NCBI GenBank assembly: GCA_963764465.1
Contig: CAVXSO010000007.1
Location: 62,001-126,000, forward strand
DNA: 64,000 bases
Direction: 5' to 3'
From: JAJXXT01 sp963764465
GTDB taxonomy: Bacteria > Pseudomonadota > Alphaproteobacteria > Acetobacterales > Acetobacteraceae
Part shown: in pieces, positions 51,042 to 59,558 of the stretch
Position numbering within the stretch: the stretch's first letter is position 1
Layout: each line of letters begins with the position of its first letter
Position numbers and translations under genes: made by a program
Notes under the pieces: model-generated
Seen by the model: only the letters and a program-made list of their open reading frames with translations
Databases searched by the model: none
Told to the model about the DNA's origin: nothing

Positions 51042-51509
51042 TTACGGCTCCAGCTTGCGCCAGTATTCGGCAACGTAGCCAGCGGCATCCGCGTGCGCGA
51101 CCTGGCGCGCGATCGTGGCGCGCTCGCCGTCGCAGCGCCAGGCATAGAGCGTCGCGTGGCCGGTGACGTAGGCGGGAATGAATGCCGCGTCCGGGTTCTG
51201 CTCGCACCAGGTATCGGCCGCGGGAATGGTGCGCCGTGTATCCGCGGGACCGCAGGGCAGGTTGGCGCCGATGCCGCAGCCCATCAGCACACCATCCGCG
51301 CAGCGCACCACGGCACCACGTGCCGCCTCCGGCGACGGCAGGCGGAAGGCGCGGACGAAGGCGCCGAGCAGCGTGGACGGCAGCGGCTCCGGCGCGGGGC
51401 CGATACCGTGGCACGCAGCCGATCCCTGCGGTGGCGCGGCAGGCCTCATCAGCACCGCCATCGCGAGCAGCGCGAGCAGGGCGCCGGCGGGGATGAACGC
51501 GCGTCTCAC
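51042..51509 (-). CDS. Secreted Cys-rich hypothetical protein
   Basis: A 155-residue protein with an N-terminal signal peptide (RRAFIPAGALLALLAMAVLM, cleaved near AAC) and no known domain that I recognise. The mature part has six Cys (ACHGIG, VRCADGVLMGCGIGANLPCG, TWCEQNPD, AWRCDGE), which suggests disulfides in the periplasm, and a conserved-looking VTGHATLYAWRC segment. The GTG at 51509 overlaps the SDR stop (GTGA), so it is translated after the SDR. It ends three bases from the stop of the dehalogenase-like gene, tail to tail. Confidence 0.7.
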   Translation of the reverse strand: MRRAFIPAGALLALLAMAVLMRPAAPPQGSAACHGIGPAPEPLPSTLLGAFVRAFRLPSPEAARGAVVRCADGVLMGCGIGANLPCGPADTRRTIPAADTWCEQNPDAAFIPAYVTGHATLYAWRCDGERATIARQVAHADAAGYVAEYWRKLEP

Positions 51510-52306
51510 GCGTATTTCTGCGTGAGCCCGCCATCGACCACGAGTTCCTGGCCCGTGATGTAGCGGCTTTCGTCGCAGGCGAGGAACAGCGCGGCGTTGG
51601 CAACGTCCCAGGCGTTGCCGCCGAAGCCCATGGGCACCTGCCGTGCGCGCGCGCGCCACAGTTCCTCGGCACCGCCGTAGGACGCGGTGAGGCCGGCGGA
51701 GTTCGCGACCATCGGCGTCTCCATCAGCCCCGGCAGCACAGCGTTCACGCGGATAGCCTTCGGCGCATACTGCACCGCCGTGGTGCGCGTGAGGTGGTTC
51801 ATCGCCGCCTTGCTGGCGTAATAGGTGGAATACGGAACACCTGTGTAACGAATGCCGGCGACCGAGGAGATGTTGACGATGGAGCCGCCGCCCTGACGCT
51901 CCATCACCGGGATCACGTGCTTCATGGCGAGGAAGCAGGATTTGAGGTTGACCGCCATCACGCGGTCCCACTCCGCTTCCTCCACCTCGACCACGCCGCC
52001 AACGACGGCGATGCCGACATTGTTGTCGAGCACATCGATACGGCCCCAGGCATCGAGGCAGAGCCGGGTCATCGCCAGGAGATCGGCGGACTTCGTGACA
52101 TCAGCACGGAAGACGCGCGCCTCGCCGCCCTCGCCGGCGATGAGGCCGGCGGTCTCCTCGGCCGCGGTCTCGTTGACGTCCACGCACAGCACCTTCGCAC
52201 CTTCGCGCGCGAAGGTGACGGCGGTCGCCTTGCCGTTACCCCAACCCGGGCCGCTGGAACCCGCCCCGACCACGATCGCAACCTTGTCCGCCAGCCTTCC
52301 CGGCAT
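51506..52306 (-). CDS. Short-chain dehydrogenase/reductase (SDR)
   Basis: A 266-residue SDR. The dinucleotide-binding start is VVGAGSSGPGWGNGKATAVTFA, a longer G-rich loop than usual (TGxxxGIG is replaced by GAGSSGPGWGNG), and DVLDNNVGIA is the NNxG equivalent. The catalytic Ser is in VNISSVAGIRY and the Tyr-Lys pair in STYYASKAAMNH. The C-terminal DESRYITGQELVVDGGLTQKYA is typical. It likely acts with NAD(P)(H). It lies in a minus-strand run with the serine hydrolase and DinB genes; the 22-bp gap to the DinB stop suggests one operon. Confidence 0.88.
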   Translation of the reverse strand: MPGRLADKVAIVVGAGSSGPGWGNGKATAVTFAREGAKVLCVDVNETAAEETAGLIAGEGGEARVFRADVTKSADLLAMTRLCLDAWGRIDVLDNNVGIAVVGGVVEVEEAEWDRVMAVNLKSCFLAMKHVIPVMERQGGGSIVNISSVAGIRYTGVPYSTYYASKAAMNHLTRTTAVQYAPKAIRVNAVLPGLMETPMVANSAGLTASYGGAEELWRARARQVPMGFGGNAWDVANAALFLACDESRYITGQELVVDGGLTQKYA

Positions 52307-52328
52307 TTCTTCCTCCCTCGCCGCGCCT

Positions 52329-52835
52329 TCAGGGCAGCGGCACGATCAGCATCAGGTCCGTGTCGCCCGTCGCCTCGCCAGCGCGGGTGATGAGCGCGTG
52401 CGCCTGGCCGCGATGATGCGTCTGGTGATTGAAGAAATGCACCACCACGCCCGCGCGGCCGCGGCGCATCTCCTTCTGCGCGGCGGCGGAGTACCAGACG
52501 AGGTCCTCGGCGAGCCATTCATCCGTGACGCGGCCGGCCCAGTCCTCGATGCGGGCATCGGCAGCCTCGCGCGCGGAGCGCAGCGCGTCGAAATCCGCGA
52601 CCATGGTATCGCTCTCGCGGATCGACACTGGCGGCTTCTGCCAGCCATCGAAGCGCGACATCCACATGCAGTCGCCCCACAGGAGATGCGTGAGCGTGCC
52701 ATGGATGGAGTGCCAGAACGCACCGCCATCCTCGCGCCGCTGCGCATCCGAGAGGCGCGCGGCGGCGGCATACAGGCGGCGGTTCATCTCCGCGTTATAC
52801 GCGGCCATGGTCCGGATGTAGGCTTGGGTGATCAT
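52329..52835 (-). CDS. DinB family protein
   Basis: A 168-residue four-helix DinB/YfiT-like protein. The start TQAYIRTMAAYNAEMNRRLY, the DGGAFWHSIHGTLTHLLWGD region and VVHFFNHQTHHRGQAHALITR supply the three His of the divalent metal site (in HSIHG, HLLWGD and HQTHHRGQ). Members act as thiol-S-transferases or metal-dependent hydrolases, for instance with bacillithiol or mycothiol; the thiol in this organism is unknown. ATG 52835 overlaps the serine-hydrolase stop (ATGA). Confidence 0.87.
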   Translation of the reverse strand: MITQAYIRTMAAYNAEMNRRLYAAAARLSDAQRREDGGAFWHSIHGTLTHLLWGDCMWMSRFDGWQKPPVSIRESDTMVADFDALRSAREAADARIEDWAGRVTDEWLAEDLVWYSAAAQKEMRRGRAGVVVHFFNHQTHHRGQAHALITRAGEATGDTDLMLIVPLP

Positions 52836-54388
52836 TGCTTTTCCAGTACGATGCCGCGGACACGCCCGGCATGGAGCGAAAGTCGGCGAACCGCGCCGCC
52901 TTCGCGCTCCGCCCGCACGTCGAGCACCGCGCGGTAGAGGGTGCCGGGAATCTCGATGCGGAACACATCGCCCTCGACACCCGCAAGCGACCATGGTTCG
53001 GCCGCGCGCACCACTGGCCCCACGACATGCACGGCGTTGCCGGCGATGGTCCAGGTCGCCGCGAGATCGGTGCAGGCATAGGTGCCGTCGAGCCCCGGCG
53101 GGATCGCCGCCCCTGGTGCGACGCGATGCCAGCGGGAGACGCGGCCGGCATCCTGTTCCACGTGCAGCAGGTCGCCTTCGCGCCGGCACGTGAACACGAA
53201 GGAGCCGCGGCGGGCGGCCAGGCGCCCGTCCGGCGTGCCCTCCACCGCAAACGGTACGCCGCCAGCGCTGCCGGAAAGCACGCCGTCCTTGCGCGTGAGG
53301 TCCACGCTCTGCGGTTCCGTGGGGTCGAGCCAGCGGCCGTCGTAGCCGGAAATATCCGGGATTTTCGGTTCCGGACCCACCGCCTCGCCCAGCACCGCCT
53401 CCGCCGCCTCGTAGGCCATGCCGAGCGGATCAGCCTCGGCATTGTTGGCGATGGCGACGACGCAGAGACGATGCTCGGGCAGGCGCAGGAAATGCGTCTT
53501 GTAGCCGGGCCAGAGCCCGCCATGGTCGATGGCGAGCGCGCCGCGCCAGCGCCGCACCTGCTGCCCGCGCGCATAGAAATTCTCGAGACCGTTGGCAAAG
53601 CGCAACTGCGTCGAGAGCTTCGCCGCGAGCGCGGCGCCCACGGTGGAGAGGTAGCGGTCCCAGAGTGCGAGGTCCTCCACGCAGGAGACCAGCCCGCCCT
53701 CGCCGCCGAGAGGAAAACCATGCTGCGCGCGGCGCCAGCCCTCGCCCTCCGGCAGGTAGCCGGTGGCGAGGTTCGGCACGGGCTCGGCCGTGCTCTCCAC
53801 CATCGCGGTGCGCGTCATGCCGAGAGGGGCGAAGAAATGCCGGCGCAGATACTCGGGCAACGCCATGCCGCTGATGCGCTCCACGATCAGTCCGGCGAGC
53901 AGGAAATTGCTGTTGCTGTAGAGGTAGCCGTGGTTCGGCGCGAAATTCAGCGCCGACTGGCGGAAAATCGCATCAAGCAACGCCTGGCGGCGGACGGGCT
54001 GCGCGAGGTCGGCGCCGGCGAGCGACATGAGTTGCAGCATGTCGCGCACGCCGGCGCTGTTGTGCAGCAGGTGCGCGACGGTGAGCCGCTCCCCGTAGTC
54101 CGGCAGCTCCGGCAGATGCGCGCGCGCCGCGTCGTCGAGCGCGAGCCTGCCTTCGTCCGCGAGGCGCAGCACCGCGGCACAGGTGAACTGTTTCGAGACC
54201 GAGGCGATGCGGAAGCGGGTCGCGGGCCCAATCGGCACGCCGAGCTCGAGGCTCGCGAGCCCGTTGCTTATGTGGGCGAGCGTCTCGCCGTCGCGGAACA
54301 CGCCGATCGAGGCGCCGGGACCGCCGGCGAAGGGCGCGAGGAGGGTTTCGAGGCGGCGCCCGAGGCGCAGCAGGTCGAGGTTCGGCAT
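52832..54388 (-). CDS. Serine beta-lactamase-like hydrolase (D-aminopeptidase type)
   Basis: A 518-residue protein: residues 1-350 are a class C beta-lactamase/DD-peptidase fold with S63-V-S-K66 (SxxK), Y157-S-N159 (YxN) and a later DHGGLW (H-x-G) triad motif, and the C-terminal 170 residues form an extra beta domain. This layout fits D-aminopeptidase (DAP) and related cytoplasmic or envelope enzymes. No signal peptide is evident, so it is probably cytoplasmic and cleaves D-amino-acid amides or peptides rather than cell wall. It is the first gene of the minus-strand group reading toward the DinB, SDR and Cys-rich genes. Confidence 0.85.
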   Translation of the reverse strand: MPNLDLLRLGRRLETLLAPFAGGPGASIGVFRDGETLAHISNGLASLELGVPIGPATRFRIASVSKQFTCAAVLRLADEGRLALDDAARAHLPELPDYGERLTVAHLLHNSAGVRDMLQLMSLAGADLAQPVRRQALLDAIFRQSALNFAPNHGYLYSNSNFLLAGLIVERISGMALPEYLRRHFFAPLGMTRTAMVESTAEPVPNLATGYLPEGEGWRRAQHGFPLGGEGGLVSCVEDLALWDRYLSTVGAALAAKLSTQLRFANGLENFYARGQQVRRWRGALAIDHGGLWPGYKTHFLRLPEHRLCVVAIANNAEADPLGMAYEAAEAVLGEAVGPEPKIPDISGYDGRWLDPTEPQSVDLTRKDGVLSGSAGGVPFAVEGTPDGRLAARRGSFVFTCRREGDLLHVEQDAGRVSRWHRVAPGAAIPPGLDGTYACTDLAATWTIAGNAVHVVGPVVRAAEPWSLAGVEGDVFRIEIPGTLYRAVLDVRAEREGGAVRRLSLHAGRVRGIVLEKQ

Positions 54389-54433
54389 GACGTGACGGTA
54401 GCGCCGGGTGCGCCGGCGTTCTAGCCTTGGCCC

Positions 54434-55459
54434 ATGCTCATCGATTGCGACCTGCATCCACCGGCGCCGAAGCTCGCGGAGCTGCTGCCCCACATGGGCG
54501 CGCATTGGCGCGAGACCGTGGTCTCCCGCGGGGTCGACGAGCTGATCAGCAACTACGAGCCGCCGAACGCGCCGACCACGTCCCGGCCCGGGGCAGTGCG
54601 GGATGTGGCGGGCTTCCTCGCCGCGGCGCTCGATCCGCTGGGCACCACGGTTGCGATCCTGAACCCGCTGCTGCCGGTCGCGATGCTGCACAGCGAGGAT
54701 ATGGCCGCGGCCTATGCGCGGGCCGCGAATGACTGGGTGGCCGCCACCTGGCTCGACACCGATCCGCGGCTGCGGGCCTCGATCCTGGTCGCACCGCAGA
54801 GCCCATCGCTGGCGGCGGACGAAATCCTGCGCTGCGCCGAGGACAGGCGCTTCGTGCAGGTGCTGCTGCCGGCGCTGGTGGAAGTGCCGCTCGGCCGGCG
54901 GACGCTGTGGCCGATCTACGCGGCGGCGGAACGGGCGGGGCTGCCCGTCGGCATCCATGCCGGGTCGGCCTACGTGCACGCGCCGAGCCCGATCGGCTGG
55001 GGCAGCTACGTGGTGGAGGACCACGCCAACATGGCCGGCGGGTTTGCGACTCAGCTCACCAGCCTGGTGGCGGAGGGCGTGTTCCAGCGCTTTCCGGATC
55101 TCACCGTGGTGCTGCTGGAATCCGGCATCACCTGGCTGCCAGCGCATCTCTGGCGGCTTTCCAAATACTGGCGGGGCTTGCGGACGGAGGTGCCGTGGCT
55201 CGATGAGCCGCCGGAGGCGCTGGTACGGCGCAGGGTGAAAGTCTCGCTCGCGCCGATGGACGCGCCGGACACCGCCACGTTCCTGCGCATGGTCGAGCAG
55301 CTCGATGGCGCGGAGATGCTGCTCTTCTCCTCCGACTACCCGCACTGGAACGATGATCTTCCGCCGATCCCTGAGGGGCTGCCGGCCGATTTGTTGCGGA
55401 AGATGCGGACGGACAATCCGCGTGCTACCTATCGGCGTCTGGCGGAGGTGCCGGCATGA
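54434..55459 (+). CDS. Amidohydrolase family (ACMSD-type TIM-barrel) protein
   Basis: A 341-residue metal-dependent hydrolase or decarboxylase of the amidohydrolase-2 fold. The start MLIDCDLHPP replaces the usual D-x-H metal site, with D4 and H8 likely. LPVGIHAGSAY (His) and FPDLTVVLLESGITWLP follow, and MLLFSSDYPHWNDD contains the conserved Asp. This branch includes aminocarboxymuconate-semialdehyde decarboxylase and resorcylate decarboxylase, which act on aromatic acids. ATGA overlap with the next gene, a paralogue, suggests a common pathway. Confidence 0.83.
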   Translation: MLIDCDLHPPAPKLAELLPHMGAHWRETVVSRGVDELISNYEPPNAPTTSRPGAVRDVAGFLAAALDPLGTTVAILNPLLPVAMLHSEDMAAAYARAANDWVAATWLDTDPRLRASILVAPQSPSLAADEILRCAEDRRFVQVLLPALVEVPLGRRTLWPIYAAAERAGLPVGIHAGSAYVHAPSPIGWGSYVVEDHANMAGGFATQLTSLVAEGVFQRFPDLTVVLLESGITWLPAHLWRLSKYWRGLRTEVPWLDEPPEALVRRRVKVSLAPMDAPDTATFLRMVEQLDGAEMLLFSSDYPHWNDDLPPIPEGLPADLLRKMRTDNPRATYRRLAEVPA

Positions 55460-56559
55460 ACGTGCAGCAGATTCCGGCGAAGGAAGCGGCGGCGGCCAGT
55501 CGGCGCGCAATCGCGGACGGGGACATCCACCCCTCGGCGAAGAGCCTTGACGTGCTGGAACCGTTCCTGGAGCGGCGGTGGCTGGAGCATATCCGCGCCT
55601 TCGGCACCGGGCCGCGGCACGGGTTCTTCACCGGCCCGGCCTACCCGAAGAGCCAGCCGGGCGCCGACCGGCGCGACGCGACGCCACCGGAGGGCGGGCG
55701 CGCAGGATCGAGCCTCTCCTTCATGCAGGCGCAGCATCTCGATGCGAACAATATCGCGTTCGGCATCCTCAATCCGCTGGCGCCGTCCGGGCAGGGATTC
55801 CGCAACCTGGAACTCGGGGCCGCGATGACGCGGGCGGTCAACGACTGGCAGGTGACGTGCTGGACATCGCGGGACTCGCGGCTGCGCGCGTCCGTGGTGG
55901 TGCCCTATGAGGATGCGGACGCGTCGGCGGCGGAAATCCGGCGGCGGGCAGCGGACAAGAATTTCGCGCAGGTGCTGCTGCTCTCGCGCACCGGCGAGCC
56001 GACGGGGCGACGGCGATACTGGCCGATCTTCGATGCCGCCGTGGAGGCCGGCTTGCCGGTTGGCATCCACGCGTTCGGCTACGGCGGGCACCCGATCACC
56101 GGGAGCGGATGGCCCTCCTACTACATCGAGGAGATGACGGGGCACGCGCAGGCGAGCCAGGCCGGGCTCGCCTCGTTGATCCTCGAGGGCGTGTTCGCAC
56201 GCCACCCCGCGCTGAAGCTGGTGCTGATCGAATCCGGCTTTGCCTGGCTGCCAAGCTTCGCGTGGCGGCTCGACCGGCTCTGGGCGCGGATGCGCGCCGA
56301 GGTGCCGCATGTGAAGGAACCGCCCTCGGAGACGATCCGCCGCCAGGTCTGGCTGACGACGCAGCCGATGGAGGAACCGTCCGACCCCGCACACCTCGCG
56401 GAGGTGATCGACTGGATCGGGTGGGACCGGCTGATCTTCGCGACCGACTACCCGCACTGGGATTTCGACGACCCGGCGCACGCGATCAAGCTGCACCTCG
56501 ATACCGAGGCGCGGAACCGCTTTTTCAGGGAAAACGCCCGGGCGGTCTGGGGCTTCTAG
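55456..56559 (+). CDS. Amidohydrolase family protein (paralogue of the previous gene)
   Basis: A 367-residue amidohydrolase-2 protein, related to its neighbour but longer. It has ADGDIHPSAKSLDVLEPF at the start (D-x-H), VGIHAFGYGGHPITG, LKLVLIESGFAWLPSFAWRLD and LIFATDYPHWDFDDP with the C-terminal Asp ligand. The two paralogues may form a heteromer or act on successive intermediates. It overlaps the stop of the minus-strand Rieske gene by four bases. The substrate is unknown; aromatic or cyclic acids fit the family and the Rieske/reductase pair nearby. Confidence 0.83.
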   Translation: MNVQQIPAKEAAAASRRAIADGDIHPSAKSLDVLEPFLERRWLEHIRAFGTGPRHGFFTGPAYPKSQPGADRRDATPPEGGRAGSSLSFMQAQHLDANNIAFGILNPLAPSGQGFRNLELGAAMTRAVNDWQVTCWTSRDSRLRASVVVPYEDADASAAEIRRRAADKNFAQVLLLSRTGEPTGRRRYWPIFDAAVEAGLPVGIHAFGYGGHPITGSGWPSYYIEEMTGHAQASQAGLASLILEGVFARHPALKLVLIESGFAWLPSFAWRLDRLWARMRAEVPHVKEPPSETIRRQVWLTTQPMEEPSDPAHLAEVIDWIGWDRLIFATDYPHWDFDDPAHAIKLHLDTEARNRFFRENARAVWGF

Positions 56560-56870
56560 GGCAGGTCGACCAGGATTTCGTCGTCCTCGACCTTGATGGG
56601 ATAGACGGCGATGTCTTCCTCGATCGGGGCGCAGAGGCCCTTGCCGGTGCGCACATCGAAGCGGCCGGCGTGCAGCGGGCATTCGATGACGCCCTCTTCC
56701 AGCCAGCCATCGGTGAGCAGCGCGAAGGCGTGTGTGCAGACATTGTCGGTGCAGCGGATCTCGCCGCCGCCGAGGTTGTAGAGCGCGAGTTGCCGGCCGC
56801 CGGCTTCCACCGCCACCGCCGCGCCCTCCGCCACATCGGCCAGCTTCGCCACCTTCGTCCAACCGCTCAT
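56556..56870 (-). CDS. Rieske [2Fe-2S] ferredoxin
   Basis: A 104-residue ferredoxin of the BphA3/NirD-like Rieske type. The cluster ligands are C45-x-H47 (DNVCTHAFA) and C64-x-x-H67 (IECPLHAGRFDV), with the usual spacing. It carries electrons from an NAD(P)H reductase to a ring-hydroxylating or other oxygenase. The reductase gene starts 71 bp away on the other strand, so the pair is divergently transcribed. No oxygenase large subunit is in the window. It converges on the second amidohydrolase with overlapping stop codons. Confidence 0.9.
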   Translation of the reverse strand: MSGWTKVAKLADVAEGAAVAVEAGGRQLALYNLGGGEIRCTDNVCTHAFALLTDGWLEEGVIECPLHAGRFDVRTGKGLCAPIEEDIAVYPIKVEDDEILVDLP

Positions 56871-56941
56871 GCACGCACCCTTCCGTTGCGAATCGTGGCG
56901 TGTAGTTTGCCCGGCAAGCGCGTTTCTGTCGCGGGGGATGA

Positions 56942-58153
56942 ATGGCGGGGATCGTGATCGTGGGGGCCGGGCAGGCCGGCGGCAACGCGGCGGTGGCGGC
57001 GCGGGAGGCGGGGTACGAGGGATCGGTCACGCTGATCGGCGCCGAGCCGCACCTGCCCTACGAGCGCCCGCCACTGTCGAAGGAAGCGCTGCTGGCAGAG
57101 GCGCTGCCGGGGCCGCAACTCTTCTTCACGGCGGCAAAGCTCGCGGAACGCGGAATCGTGACCGCGCTGGGCGTGCGGGTGGAGGCGATCCGGGCTGCGG
57201 CGCACGAGGTGGTGTTGTCCGACGGGCGCGTGCTGGGGTGGGACAAGCTGCTGATCGCGACCGGCGGGCGGGCGCGGGCGCTTGCGGTGCCGGGCGGCGA
57301 ACAGGCGCTGCTGCTGCGCACGCACGAGGACGCGGCCGCCATCCGCGCCAGGCTGGTGCCGGGGGCGAGGGTGGTGTGCATCGGCGCGGGGGTAATCGGG
57401 CTCGAGATCGCGTCCTCGGCGCGGGCGCGGGGCTGCCAGGTTTGCGTGCTGGAGGCTGCGGACGGGGTGATGGGGCGGGTGCTGTCCGCACCCATGGCAG
57501 CGTTCATGCGCGAGCGGCACGAGGCGGCAGGGGTGGCGCTGCGGCTCGGCGCCGCGGTGCACGCGATCGAACCGGGACGGGTGGTCTGCGGCGGATTCGA
57601 CGTGGCGGCGGACGTGGTGATCGCCGGGATCGGGATCGTGCGCGAGACAGCGCTCGCGGAGGCGGCGGGCATTGCCTGCACCGGCGCGGTGCCGGTGGAC
57701 GAGACGACGGCGACAAGCGTCGCGGATGTCCACGCGGCGGGCGATGTTGCCGAGTTTCCGCATCCGCTGTTCGGGCGGCGAATGGTTCTGGAGACGTGGC
57801 GGCACGCGCAGAACCACGGCATCGCCGCGGGGCGCGCGATGGCGGGCAAGCCCGCGCCCTATGACGACGTGCCCTGGTTCTGGTCCGACCAACTGGGGTT
57901 GAACCTGCAGGTGGCCGGCCTGCCGCGTGAGGGCGTGCGAACGGTCTGGCGCGGCGAGATGGGAGCGGCGAGTTTCACCGCGTTTCATCTCGACGCGACG
58001 GGTTGCCTGGTTGGCGCGGAGGGGGTGGGTGCGGCGCGCGAGATCCGCGCGGCGCAGGTGCTGATCAAGGCGGGGAAGCCGGTGGACGCGGCGATGCTGG
58101 CGGACCCGGCGGTGCCGGCGCAGAAGCTGGCAGCAGCATCCCTCCACGCCTGA
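56942..58153 (+). CDS. FAD-dependent ferredoxin reductase (BphA4 type)
   Basis: A 403-residue NAD(P)H:ferredoxin reductase. Two dinucleotide motifs are visible: IVIVGAGQAGGNAAVAARE for FAD and VCIGAGVIGLEIASSARARG for NAD(P)H. LPYERPPLSKEALL matches the rhodocoxin/BphA4 group. The C-terminal domain (YDDVPWFWSDQLGLNLQVAG) is standard. It should reduce the adjacent Rieske protein. The start ATG has a GGGGGATG context with a fair ribosome site. Missing oxygenase subunits are presumably elsewhere. Confidence 0.9.
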   Translation: MAGIVIVGAGQAGGNAAVAAREAGYEGSVTLIGAEPHLPYERPPLSKEALLAEALPGPQLFFTAAKLAERGIVTALGVRVEAIRAAAHEVVLSDGRVLGWDKLLIATGGRARALAVPGGEQALLLRTHEDAAAIRARLVPGARVVCIGAGVIGLEIASSARARGCQVCVLEAADGVMGRVLSAPMAAFMRERHEAAGVALRLGAAVHAIEPGRVVCGGFDVAADVVIAGIGIVRETALAEAAGIACTGAVPVDETTATSVADVHAAGDVAEFPHPLFGRRMVLETWRHAQNHGIAAGRAMAGKPAPYDDVPWFWSDQLGLNLQVAGLPREGVRTVWRGEMGAASFTAFHLDATGCLVGAEGVGAAREIRAAQVLIKAGKPVDAAMLADPAVPAQKLAAASLHA

Positions 58154-58193
58154 TGGACAAACTTTCCCTGGTCCTTTGTTAGAAGAAAGAAGG

Positions 58194-59216
58194 TTACGCT
58201 ATCTTTTCGACCCGATGCACCTCGACCGTGAGGTGCGAGAGCGACGGAAAATCGGCCAACCGTTCGCGATAGTGAGCCGGGGCGCGAGCGTGGGGTGTCG
58301 CCACGCAAAGGATGGCGCCCAGATGCCCGGGGCCAAGGCGCCAGATGTGCAGATCCGCGATCATGTCGCCGTCTTCCTCGATGATACGGCGTAGTTTCGC
58401 CGCGAGCGTGCGGTCCGGACTCATGTCGAGCAGAATGGCGCCGGTGTCGCGGATCAATCCGTAGGACCAGCTTGCGATCACGCAGGCACCAACGATGCCC
58501 ACCAGCGGGTCGATCCAGAGCCAGCCGAAGGCGCGGGCGAGCAGCAGGCCCAGGATGACGAGCACGGAGACGGCGGCGTCCGCGAGGACGTGAACGACCG
58601 CGGCGCGCATGTTGTTGTCGCGCCCCACATCAGCATGCGCGTGGTGGTGGTCGTGCCCATGGTCGTGGCCGTGCGCATGGCCGTGCTCATGATCATGGTC
58701 GTGTTCGTCGTGGTGCGCGTGGCCGTGGTGATGGTGGGCATGATGCTGGGCGTCGCCGTGACCACCGCCGAGCAGCCACGCGCTCGCGACATTGACCGCG
58801 AGGCCGAGAACGGCGATCGCGATCGCTTCGTTGAAATGGATCGGAATAGGAACAAAGAGGCGTGAGACCGCCTCGTAGCCGATGAGCAGCGCGATCATCG
58901 CGAGAATGACGGCGCTCGTAAATCCGGCGAGATCGCCGAGCTTGCCGGTGCCGAAGCTGAAGCGGGGATCGTCCGTGTGGCGGCGGGCATAGGTATAGGC
59001 GAGCGCCGCGAGCATCAGCGCGCCGGCGTGCGTGCTCATGTGCATGCCGTCCGCCACCAGCGCGATGGATCCGAAAAGCAGGCCGCCCACGATCTCGGCG
59101 ATCATCATCGCGGTGCAAAGCACGATCACCGCCCAGGTACGGCGCTCGCTGCTCGCGTGGCCCTCGGCCAGGAAGCTGTGCGAGTGGAGCAAGGAAGCGG
59201 CGTCGGATTCTCTCAT
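58194..59216 (-). CDS. dmeF: CDF family Co(II)/Ni(II) efflux transporter, DmeF-like
   Basis: A 340-residue cation diffusion facilitator with six membrane segments. The first ones (TWAVIVLCTAMMIAEIVGGL) hold the ...ADGMHMSTH metal site, and a long His/Asp/Glu/Gly loop (about residues 150-195, in which HAH and HDH repeats dominate) lies between segments IV and V as in DmeF/ZitB. The second site is near VHVLADAAVSVLVI. It exports Co and/or Ni by proton antiport. The gene is seven bases after the RcnR-like regulator, so the two form an operon with an operator upstream. The start has GAGGGAACC nearby. Confidence 0.92.
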   Translation of the reverse strand: MRESDAASLLHSHSFLAEGHASSERRTWAVIVLCTAMMIAEIVGGLLFGSIALVADGMHMSTHAGALMLAALAYTYARRHTDDPRFSFGTGKLGDLAGFTSAVILAMIALLIGYEAVSRLFVPIPIHFNEAIAIAVLGLAVNVASAWLLGGGHGDAQHHAHHHHGHAHHDEHDHDHEHGHAHGHDHGHDHHHAHADVGRDNNMRAAVVHVLADAAVSVLVILGLLLARAFGWLWIDPLVGIVGACVIASWSYGLIRDTGAILLDMSPDRTLAAKLRRIIEEDGDMIADLHIWRLGPGHLGAILCVATPHARAPAHYRERLADFPSLSHLTVEVHRVEKIA

Positions 59217-59223
59217 GGTTCCC

Positions 59224-59502
59224 TCAGCGCAGATAGGTTCGGACGATGCCGAGGAGCTGCTCGGCGGCCTCGGCGTTCAGCACGCCGGGATGGCGGTCGG
59301 GATCGACGAGATGGGTGCGGACATGGTCCTCCACCACCACCGCCATCAGGCCCGCGGTGGCGCCGCGCATGCCGGCGATGAGGTGCATGACCTGCTCGCA
59401 GCCGGCCTCGGATTCGAGCGCGCGCTCGATGGCCTCAACCTGGCCGCGGATGCGACGCACGCGGGCGAGAAGCTTGGCCTTGTCGCGGACGGTGTGGGTC
59501 AT
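59224..59502 (-). CDS. dmeR: Metal-sensing repressor of the RcnR/DmeR family
   Basis: A 92-residue DUF156 protein, alpha-helical, that represses the operon and is released by metal. The RcnR Ni/Co fingerprint is complete: His3, Cys35 (in SEAGCEQV), His60 and His64 (EDHVRTH). Formaldehyde or copper sensors of the family (FrmR, CsoR) lack one or more of these. ATG 59502 gives the usual N-terminus MTHTVRDK; TTG 59508 is possible. It sits just before dmeF and is preceded by a G-tract operator at 59510-59535. Confidence 0.92.
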   Translation of the reverse strand: MTHTVRDKAKLLARVRRIRGQVEAIERALESEAGCEQVMHLIAGMRGATAGLMAVVVEDHVRTHLVDPDRHPGVLNAEAAEQLLGIVRTYLR

Positions 59503-59509
59503 GACCAAT

Positions 59510-59535
59510 TGATAGCATAGCCCCCCACCCTATCA
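59510..59535 (-). promoter_or_regulatory. RcnR/DmeR-type operator
   Basis: On the plus strand, TGATAG (59510-59515) and CTATCA (59530-59535) form an inverted repeat around a C6 run (59521-59526), which on the coding strand is G6 with ATAG/CTAT flanks. RcnR-type repressors bind a G-tract flanked by AT-rich inverted repeats, so this is very likely the autoregulatory site. It lies directly against the regulator start. Confidence 0.75.
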
Positions 59536-59558
59536 AGCTCGCGCAGGCGCACGCCGCT

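Noticed and set aside
58154..58193. Possible bidirectional terminator between the ferredoxin reductase and dmeF
   Set aside because: Only a five-base ACAAA/TTTGT match with a long loop can be drawn, so the structure is too weak to call.
58619..58770. Repetitive CATGGTCGTGGCC-like DNA resembling a repeat array
   Set aside because: It encodes the His/Asp/Gly-rich metal loop of the DmeF-like transporter; it is coding low-complexity sequence, not a CRISPR or satellite.
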